Shown one piece after another: positions 6,697 through 16,600 of a stretch of DNA of 16,974 nucleotides. The stretch is from JBDZUZ01 sp040255445. GTDB taxonomy: Bacteria; Planctomycetota; Phycisphaerae; Phycisphaerales; UBA1924. The stretch spans positions 1 through 16,974 of the forward strand of contig JBDZUZ010000084.1 in the NCBI GenBank assembly GCA_040255445.1. The letters run 5' to 3'. The notes beneath the pieces were generated by a model that made no database searches, was not told the DNA's origin, and saw only the letters and a list, made by a program, of their open reading frames with translations. Position 1 is the stretch's first letter, and every line of letters starts with the position of its first letter. A program made the position numbers and the translations under genes.

Positions 6697-7611
6697 CTAT
6701 TTAATAATCCAGTCCCTCGATTCAAATTCGAGAGACTTTCGATTTAGCACGCCCCTTCTTGACACAAGATATTCTTCTCCACAACTTGGCTCAGTCGCGA
6801 TGTTCATTCTCGCAATAGTTCGATCGCTGATGATCTCTCCATTATTAATATCAATTACCTGAACGCGAGCTCCTGCAGAATATACTTTACTAACAGTCAC
6901 GCAAAGGACTTGACGAGTGGACCTAATGGGCAACAAGGCAACGCAGTGCTCAACAGATTCGCTCTTGCCCTGGCAGGTCAACGATTGCATCAACCCGCCC
7001 AGAGGGCCGATTTGCCACCGGAGACGCCCAGAACTCTCCAAGCAGGCAATGTGCCCTTGATCGTTCTCCCCAATCACGACTAGTTCGTCTATGAAACATG
7101 CCTGCGATGGTGGCAACGACACTTCAAAGATGTTTGCGTTTGCCCCATCTCGATGGGACTTTAGGCACCATCTCTTTGAGGCAAGCCGCATCAATACCAT
7201 AACCCAGCTCTCAAACGGATCCGCCCAGACACATCGCGCGCCCTCGTCGATAGACAGCCTGGACCCGTCGACTGCACTCAAACGAACTGCTGAGAATTCG
7301 GGGCCAATCACCACAATGCAAACGTTATCTTTGGATATTTCTACTTGGCCGGCTCTTTCTAATCCGAATACTTCCCATAGTTTCTGCCCGTCGTGGTCAA
7401 AGGCTATTGCCATACCGTGTTTGTACACTGACACCACAACAATATTTCGCCCGACCGCGATGTCATAACCAGACAGAATCTGCTCAGAAAACCTACTGCT
7501 TAGTTGCCTTCCGTCAATTCCAAAGACAGCCATGTGCCCGCTCTCCGATACGGCCACGATCCGATCGCTTGCCTCGCTTCCGTAGACCCGAGTTGCTCTT
7601 CCGGAGTTCAA
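6697..7611 (-). CDS. Predicted cytosolic beta-propeller protein, probable immunity partner of the Rhs toxin
   Basis: The product (304 residues from the TTG at 7611) shows repeated blades of the PQQ/WD40-like type: alternating hydrophobic strands followed by G-H/x-hydrophobic and an Asp-Gly turn. Examples are RIVAVSESGHMAVFGIDG, GMAIAFDHDGQKLW, AVRLSAVDGSRL, GHIACLESSGRLRWQ and ARVQVIDINNGEII. About six or seven blades would fit. No signal peptide or membrane segment is seen. I do not recognise a named family. Position is the main clue: it follows the toxin tip of rhs directly and shares its low GC, which is where Rhs immunity genes lie. Start choice: GGAG lies 3 nt past the rhs stop and 6 nt before TTG 7611, the same spacing as tatA and rhs. 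A longer form from TTG 7641 would overlap rhs by 17 nt and lacks a good site. Confidence 0.75.
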   Translation of the reverse strand: MNSGRATRVYGSEASDRIVAVSESGHMAVFGIDGRQLSSRFSEQILSGYDIAVGRNIVVVSVYKHGMAIAFDHDGQKLWEVFGLERAGQVEISKDNVCIVVIGPEFSAVRLSAVDGSRLSIDEGARCVWADPFESWVMVLMRLASKRWCLKSHRDGANANIFEVSLPPSQACFIDELVVIGENDQGHIACLESSGRLRWQIGPLGGLMQSLTCQGKSESVEHCVALLPIRSTRQVLCVTVSKVYSAGARVQVIDINNGEIISDRTIARMNIATEPSCGEEYLVSRRGVLNRKSLEFESRDWIIK

Positions 7612-7617
7612 TGAACA

Positions 7618-7621
7618 CTCC
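7618..7621 (-). promoter_or_regulatory. Ribosome binding site of the propeller gene (decides a TTG start)
   Basis: GGAG starts 3 nt after the rhs TAA and is 6 nt before TTG 7611. The proximity to the rhs stop suggests translational coupling within one transcript. Confidence 0.6.
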
Positions 7622-7624
7622 TGG

Positions 7625-10600
7625 TTAAAAGTGAAATCCAAATTCCCACTTTAGTGATTCCATAAAATCTATTGCATCTTCCTTTGATGTATTACTAATG
7701 TCATGAGTGTCAAGCCATTTCTTCCATCTGTCGTTCCACGAATTCGGTAGCCCGGTTTCCTTGCCGTGAATTCGCTTATGCCAATCCCTCGCTATTGTTT
7801 CGCCGAGCTCGTCGAGCTCCCGGGGCGTGAACCACTGTTCAAGTTTTGTCCAATGCTCTTGAGGCAGGAAGTGGTGGAATTCAAATTTTGTTGTTATTGG
7901 ACACTGATTATTATGCACAACAATGCCGTGCCCGTCGACAACATAGGAATGCGTCGTGGCGACCTCGATATTGTGAACACGTCCAGCCTTGTCTACGAAG
8001 CCTACCGCCTGTACGACAGCGGCGTAGTCGCCAAAAATCGTCTTGATTTGATCGCCGGAGACCAGTGACCCTGCCTTCAGCCACCCTTTGGATATGTGTA
8101 GAAAGGGATGTTCCTCGGTGGTAACTATTGTCGTTAACTGATTCGCGTTTGCGTCGGCGTTGCTTTCTTCTATATGCAAATTGATGGCCAGGACAATTTC
8201 TACGAGAGGTGCAGAGTCTCTCGCAAAGACTGAAGTCACTTCTTGAAGTGAGAGATCACCTGTTTCGGGATCCATGGCGAGGACCAAGTCGCCGACTACA
8301 ACTTCTTCAATTGGCAATAGACCATGGGTCGTCCACACCTCCGTGCCAGGCGTGAAGCAACCACAACCCCGTCGTATGACCGAGAGGGCTCGATCAGCAA
8401 GTCCACCAACTCGTTTTATAAGAGCACGGCCAAACTGTCCCGCATAGGCCTTTGCGCTCGCCCACGCCGTACCAACAATTCGACCAGCGAACCCACCCAC
8501 GCCTCCAAGTAATTTTCCGCCTGGGATTAATCCCATTGCTATTCCGGCCGCCATTTCGCTACTGCTCTGTTCGCCAAGAGCGACGAGGGCTATGTCGCCA
8601 GCAAGGCTTGCAATCGGAAACGGAAGATAACTCGCCACGGTTGCTGCAACGATTGCAGCGGCTCTCGCATGCTGACCTGCCTGTGCAAGCCATGCAGCCT
8701 TACTTCCAGCATCCTCGGCCAAGAACTCGTCCACCATGTCAAACGGGTCCCACGACAGACCCATGGGATCAAACCGCCGCCAGGGGTTCGACCCCAGGTA
8801 CTGATAAAGGTTCGCCCCATCGCCATATCGCCCCTGAAGATCAAATGCGACCGCGATCGCCCTCATCCCGCGCCCGCTGTACGCTGCCGTCGCCAAGAGC
8901 GACATCCCCGCCGCGTTCGGGTCCGCCTGCATGAAGCGCCCGAACTGCGGGTTGTACGCGCGGTTCCGGTTGTGCACGATGGCGTGCGCGAACGGCACCA
9001 GTCGCGGCGACTCCATCGCCGCCGCCCCGGGCACCGCCGGGTCCGCCGCGCCCACATCCAGCCGCTCGAAGAACAGGCCCTTGTGCCCTGCACGCATGAA
9101 CGGGTGAGCGGCCAGATGGTCGGCGCTCACCACCGCCCCGTAGGCGTCATACGTCCACTGGGCCGCCACGAACGGCGCCCCGGTCACGAGGTCGTTGGTG
9201 TTGTCGCATAGCGCCACGATGTCCCCGCCCGCGTCCTGGATGACCCACCAGGGCGTGCGGTCGGCATCGAACTGCGCCAGCATCTCATCGACACCGGCCG
9301 GGCCATCGCCCGGGCCCCAGATGTACTCCCGCTCCAGGCGGGCGGTCGCGATCGGCTGCTCGGTGGGCGGGCCGTCCTTGAGCTGTTCCTGCTCGACGGC
9401 GATCGCCCCGCTGGAGTCATCAACCTCCCCCTCCGCGGCGTCGGACTGCGAGGCCTCGGACTCGATCGCCGCGGCCTGCACCTGCGTATCGCCTGAAACC
9501 ATCGCCTCACCCAAGGCGAGCGTGGGGTCGGCGACGAGCTCCTGGATGCGACGGACTCCGTCGTAGTAGAACCGCTCCGACCGCAGACCCTGGTTGTCCT
9601 GCGGCGAGGGGTACGGGGACTGCGTCCGGATCAGGCGGCCGACGCCGTCGTAGGTGAAGTGCTTGACGAGTTCATCGGCGACCACCTCGGCGAGGCCGGG
9701 CTCGCTGGGCGGATTTCCGCCAAGGTTCTCAGGCGGCGGCGCCAGGTGGCCGTAGTTGATCTGGATGAGACGATTCCAGGCGTCGTACTGGTAGAGGTAG
9801 ACGCCGTCGAAGATCATGTTGCCGGCCACGTCGTAGCGGATCTCGGTCTCGGTTGACTGGGTGTAGTCCCCGTCGTGGGTCTGGAGCGTCGTGATCTCGT
9901 TCTGATTATTGACGATGTGGCGGATGCCGCGCCCATCGTCCTGAGCGTCCCAGCCGTCGGGGTGGCGCCAGGGGATGACCGTCTGGCTGGTGTCGTATCC
10001 GCCGAGTTCATAGCCGTAGCCGCCGTCGAGATTGCCGGTGCTGAGACGGCCGCCGGTCGATGCGGTGAGCAACTGGCTCCAGTTGCCGAGCAGATCGGGG
10101 TTCCATGTGTCCGAACGGATCATCGACTGCGTGTCGATGTAGGGCGCCCCGGAACCGGTGGCCAGGTGGCCGACTTGAGTCCCGATCAACTGGTTGAGCT
10201 GGTTGTACTGGTTGAGCTGCGAACGCGTGTTCTCCTGCGGCTGGCCCGCGATGGGGGCCTGCGTGATCTGCGCCCATGTCCGGTTGCCCGCGACGTCGTA
10301 GGCGTATTGCCCGCGGAACATCGTTGAGGACGGGTTCGCCGTCGACTTGAAGTGCAGGTCCTGGATCCGGCCGAACCGATCGAGCCCGGCGAGCCCGGTC
10401 TCAGTTGAGAGGTGCAGATCCGCTGCGATCGCACCATTCCCGTGGCCGAGCGTGAGCGAGCGGCGGCGGCCGGTGCCGATGTATTGGAAAGTCCCGACAT
10501 CGACGGTGGCGGCGGTGGTCTGGCTCGAGAGACGGGTTGAGAGCTTGGAGATGCGCGACAGAAGATCGTCGACCCCACCCGGGGCGCCGTACTCCACGTT

Positions 10601-13600
10601 CACGACCCGACGCGGCAACCCCACGTGTGCTGGGTAGGTCATGCTGGTCAGGCGGTTGTGCCCGATCTGTGCGCCGCTGTCCGTTGCCTCGTAGTCCCAT
10701 GCGTAGTCGATCGTCGGAGTTGCGGCGACGTTCTGTGAAGTGATGACCGCGCCGTGGAGCTGACGCTCCGCGAGCATGTTGCCGCGGGCGTCGTAACTGT
10801 ACTGATTGTGGGTGACGACCGCCCCGCCCTGGCGAACATAGGCGATCACATCGGATGTGCGGCCGGCGCTGTCGTAGATGTACTTGACGTATCCGACGCG
10901 GTCGATCGGTGCGCCGCTCGGCAACGTCATCGAGGCCGGATACTTGTCAACGAAGAGTTCATTCTCGTCGTAGTGGCCAACAACGACCTCGTCGACGCGA
11001 TCCAGGGCATCGTAGAAATAGCGGAACGTCAGACCACGGGCGTCGGTGCGCTCGGCGATCTGTCCGCTAAACGTGTAGCGCAGGAAGATCGGATCGGTGG
11101 CGGCACCCTGGCTGCTGTCCTCCGCGGGAAGGACCATCTTGCCGATCAGGTCGCCGCGGAACGACTTCTCCTCGTACCCGCGGACACCGCCGACAGTCGT
11201 TTCTCCCAGAACCTTTGCCCCATAGAACACCTCGGTTCGCTGGGGGTTGGTGTTCGACGATGTGCGGTAGGCCGTGATCTCGATGAGGCGACCGTACTGG
11301 TACCGGTACTCGGTGGTCCGTCGCAGCATCGGGTCACCGAACCGGTTTTCGACCTTGGAAGCGAGCCGGCCCGCGCGGTCGTAATTGAACTCAGTGATCG
11401 AGCCGTCCGGGTGCCGCGTATGGGTCAGGCGGCCTGTGGCCAGATCGTAGTTGTTGACGCTGAGGAGTGCCTCAGGGCCCAGTGGTTCGTCGTTAACCAC
11501 ACCGTTGGTTTGGAAATTGATCTTTGGTGCGGACACGTTGCCATCATCCATCGGACGTATGTACTGTGGAGCCCCGGCCACAAAACCAGCGCCTTGCTCC
11601 GTGCCCAGATCAGCAGAGGCAATCATCCGCTTCTTCGGGTCATACCAGGCGACAGACCGCGACCGTACCGCATTGCCGCCCGTGCTGGCATCGAGCGTCG
11701 GCGATCCGCCCGAAACAACTCGCTCCAAACGCCACGTATCGATGACATCACCGTTCGCATCGATTGTGTAGTCGGTCCGCGACAGTTCGTGGTTCCATGT
11801 GGCTCCATCCCGCCACATGGCGGCGCTGGAGCTTGCACGCCCGAGGCCATCCACCCGCGTAATTTTCACGCCTTGGTGTGGCCGTTGCGAATACACCTGA
11901 ACACCGCCGCGGCCACTGAATGAGTAGTCGCTGTGCCAACGCGGAGCAGCGGCGGTCGAGCCAACGTCATACGTACGCGTCTCGTTCACCGTCCCATCGG
12001 GTCCGTAGAACCACTCTGTAAGCGCAATGGGCGGCTGTGAGACCTCGCCGGACAGGAAGCGGATGGCCGAAGGCCGCGGATCGGCCACCTCGTGCTCGGC
12101 CGTCCGTGTAACGGGATTGAGATCAACCGGGAGCGTGAGCGGCGAGCTAGAAGTCCACATTCCAAACTGCGCACGGATCAGCGGACGGTCAAGATGATCG
12201 AGGATTGTGACGGTGGTGTTGAGGCACGGCGCGACCGCGGGGTCGCGGCTCCCGGTCACCGGGTCGCTTCCGTAGTCGTCGACTCGGACCGGGCGCATCC
12301 GCCAGTCGTATCCGGTCAGAGTTGCGTACCCATCCGGGTCGGTGCTGGGCGGCGCCCCGTAATAGTCCTCTCCCCATGTGGGGTGGTACGTGTACCGACG
12401 CGATTCGATCGGCATAAGAGCATCATGCACACCGTCGCCGTAGCTTAAGCGATCGAGCAGGACGAGGTTCGACTCGTGCGTCGGCCCCTGCGTCCAGCGG
12501 GCATCCAGATTGCCCTTGTAGGTCCGCAGTGGCTGCCCAAGCTTGTTGCGGGTCGTGCGTGTGATAGTCCCATCGATCTCACGCTCGCGGTACACATCGA
12601 TGAGGTTGTGCACCTCTTTGCTGCCGACGCTGAGCATTGCGCCGTTCGGGTCTGCTTCGAGGAGTTCGGCCTTCGACACACGCCCATCCGATGTCAACCC
12701 GAGCTGAACTTGGGCCTCTTGGAAGAATCGGGGCTGCGTGCGCTCATCGATCACGAGCGACTGATCGAACACGAACGGCACCGGCGAGGGCGCGTCCGAC
12801 GGTTGCGTAGCGAAGTACACCCGCCGGTTGCGCACCGGTCCGCCCACAGCGTCTCGGCCCCGATAGTCCTTCATCTCACCGAGAGACCGCGACTCGAGCG
12901 ATGTCGTCCCGTCCAGGTCATTGATGATGTACTCTCTGGCGAAATAGTCCCGACGCTCGAGGATCGGCAGACATCCCTGCGACTCGTCCAGGCAGTCGAA
13001 GTTCGCCGTATCGAAACCGTCAACATTCCACTTTGGGTTCGCCGAGTAATCCCGTTCGCCGTTTGAGTCGAGCGGGAACTCCTGGTGCGTGATGATCACG
13101 ACCCGCCGCGCCCAACGTCGCCCGCCGGGGAAGTAGACATCGGAAATCGTGTCGCCGGGGTTGTTGTACGCGAATGCCGTTACATAGTTGAGCGCATTCG
13201 TGTCAGCGATGCGTGACCAGTTGTCGGGCGGGGTGCCGATATCAGCCTGGGTCGGCGGGTTCGGCGCATCCGAGTGGATCGTTAACGGGCGGGAGCTGTC
13301 GGCGTCAAGGATCGTGAAGAGTGGGCGGTCGTTACTGTCGCGGAGGTACCGTGTGAAGGTCAGTGACTGCAATTCCTCGCCCGGACCCGACGGGGCGGGG
13401 TTGAGCGGGTTGAGAACGAGGCCGCTCGCGGCCCAGGTCATCGCACTGGTCTCGGAGTACCACTCGCGCTCCACCGGGAAGTACGGTTCGTTTTGATCAG
13501 GCCGCTGGAATCGCGGCGCGCCAATAACGATCTTGCTCACGATCGGCCGCTCCGGCACTGGCCCCGGGTCGACCTGTGAGTGGTCGCGGAACGTCAGACT

Positions 13601-16600
13601 GTGCGTCGCCACCCAGTCCAGCGAATGCTGCCCGGGCATCGGCGCTGCCGTGAGCAGGTGCGTGACAGGCGTGGTGAACTGAACCTCGCACTCGTGCTCG
13701 TACAAACTGGCGGCGTTCAGGTCGGCAGGCCAGAACACCTGGCGCGTGTACATGCGCGGGCCGCCACCCATGTTCGGATCGAGCGGATCGTCCGCGTCCG
13801 GGCGACCCAAATGCGCGCGGCCTCGCTTCACGCCTTCGGCCTTCAACTGGAGCGAAACAATCGGCCTATTGGGGCCCAAATACTCGTGCTTGCCGTATTC
13901 GAAGAACCGCACGAACCCCTGCGTCGCGCCACGGCTGCTTTCGGGCATCCCCTGATCGGCGAGATACGCAACAGACCAGCCGATGGAACGATGCTCCACC
14001 GGAACGAGCTCGCGGCGCAGAGCGAAGTCGGGATCGTGCTCCGCATAATGGTCGAGGGGCAGACCGGTCGGGGGGGTCCCGGCTGGCAGAGGGGTGAGCG
14101 TGTGGCCGAGCTGCGCGAGCAGGATGCTCGCCTTTTCGTACACGTACTCCTCACCAAGACCCTCGCCGGTGACGGCCACACCGTCATCCGAGAACTGCCA
14201 CGTGAGGTCGCGGAGCATGACGCCGCTTGCGCCGATCTCGGCCACGCGGCGGGACGTCTGGCCGATCTTCAGACCGTAGCCCTGCTGCTGTACCGTCCCG
14301 CTCCCGTAGGACGAACCATCCATCATCGTTTCATAGTCGCGGAACTCATCGATGACCGAGATCCAGCGTGCCTGCGTGTAGTCTGCGGGGGCTTCCGCTT
14401 GCTCCATGCCGTTGTTGTCGAGCGTGTACCCCCGCCACGCGTACGGCGCGTGGAACACACTTGGATCGGGGAAGATCGGCTGGGGGGCGTTGTTTCCGGC
14501 GCCGGTACCGTAACCCACGGCCAGACGAAAAATCCGATAGTAGCGGAACGTGCCGTCTGCGCCGCGAATGCTCGCCAGGTGGACCTCGCCGCTGCCGCCC
14601 GAGGCTGTCCGACTGCCCAGGAACAGCGTATTGGGGTCCTGCTTTACAAAGCTGCTGCCAGTCGGCGTGGCGGTTACGAGTGATGACCAGGCAGGCCCGT
14701 CCGAAGAAGCAGAGGTATACAGCCGAGACCCGGAATTTGACAGCCGAACCGAGGCGTGTGAGGCAACAGCCTCTCGTAGCGCAGATGAGAACGTATTCGG
14801 ATCCCCGCTATCGACCGCCTCAAGCGCAATGTTGTTGACGCCCAGATGCTCACCAAACGCATCTCCCACCGCCGTAATTGCGGCATCAAGATCCGTGTCC
14901 TCGAAGATCGCTTCGAGCCAGGGACCGCCATCGGAGGACTGATACCAGAACACTCGCTCCCTTGCCGTCGGCGTTCCGTTGGTCTGGGTTTCATCTGCGG
15001 ATTCAATGGTGGTCTTCAGAAGCGTCGGCGGGCTGGAGATCGGCCCCTGCACATTGCCGGCCTGGTACTGGAAGTCGTAGTGGTACCGCACCCGGTGCTT
15101 CCACCCCGTTGCGGCCTGTTGGTCCACAACCGGCAGCCCGTCGAGTGCATCTACCGCTTGCGGCTGATGCGGACCTTGCCCGACTGGCAGCTGAATGTGT
15201 GCCGCACTGAACGCCTCGCAGGCATTGAGGGCAGCAACCCTGGACAACTGGTCACCCTCGTACACATAGATCGAGTCGATGACGCGGCGGCCGTACACAT
15301 CGGTTAGGTCGATGCCGGGATCCAGAACCGGAGTCGGCTGGTTCGCGGGTGCGATGCGGTGCTTATAGATGAGGGTCCACTGGATCTGACCACCCGAGCG
15401 GATGACTATCGATTCGATCTGCCCCTTAGCGCCACAGTTCTGCGTGCACTCCACGCAGTCCGTCGATTGCATATCCGTCGCCTGCTGGATCACATCGCAA
15501 TAGTTGATCTCGACACGGTGCCCGTAGTTGTCCTCGATCAGGGTGCAAAGGCCGTAGTATGGAAGACCCACGCCGGGATTTCGGCCTATCGCCCACGGCT
15601 GCCATGACGTCACTGAGGTGATGCCGGCATCCGCGAACTGCTTGTAGAGGAACGGCCGGGCGTGCAGAGTCGATTCGCAGGGATCGGGCGACGCGGTGCA
15701 AAGCCCGAGATCGCTTGTCCACCAGTTGATCGGGATATCGTCGTAGATCCCGACAAAGGTATATCGGAGGGCGCCGTCGTACAGCGAGACCTCGTACGAG
15801 GTCGGACGCGCGATCCAACTTCGAGTGGTCGGGCTCCACTGCCCATTGTGCGTGAGCCGGGCGCGGAACCGGGCTGGGGCCTCGTAGAACCCGGTATCCT
15901 CGATGAGCTGGAAAGGGATCGAGTGGTGGGCGTCAAGGATCAGGTAGGTCGTACGCGGCTGGTTCCCGACGATGTCCGGCACGGCGGAATCGATGAGGAG
16001 CAGCGGATTCTCGCTGACCATCCACCCCTCACCTGCCCAGTCCCACCAACGATCTACATCATGGCAGGGTGAATGCGCGCTAAATCCGGAGTCATGGGAT
16101 CGGGTGCGGATCAGGCGGAACACGCCTCCGTCGAGTGGCAACTCCAGATCCGATACCTGGATGAGCGGGAGGCCTGTGACAAGGTCCACCGCACCATCGA
16201 GTGTCGGCCGTTCGAGGCCCTGCCACCCGGTAGGGGCGGACATATCGGCATTCGCCACGAGGGGGGAGGGTGTCCCGCTCAGTACTGGCGATGGGGGCAA
16301 GAAATCGCCGATCGATGGCTGCCCCAAGAGGTTCACGTTGAGGTCGAACCCAGCGGCGTCCCAGGAAGCGGCCCAGGGCATATGGCCTTGCGGAACCGGC
16401 GGCCCGCTCGTGAAACTGCACACTGTCTCGAGAACGGTGCGAACATCGCGCCAGCATGTGGCGATCGGGAAGCCAGCTGCGTAGTCGTTTGCCGAGATCC
16501 AGAAGGGGGCATCGTGCGTGCCGCCGACCCCCCAGAACGCCTCGCACGGGTCCACGCCCGGGGCCCCCTGCGTCGTCACGGGAACCCTATCGCGAAGGTG

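Noticed and set aside
7910..8359. Hint domain as a splicing intein
   Set aside because: It lies at the junction to a C-terminal toxin tip after an Rhs core and has no split host domain to rejoin, so it fits a cleaving pretoxin Hint rather than an intein.
10754..11923. Plus-strand open frame of 389 codons opposite rhs
   Set aside because: Complement of clear YD repeats; no recognisable domain of its own. The same holds for the plus-strand frame at 13580-14683.
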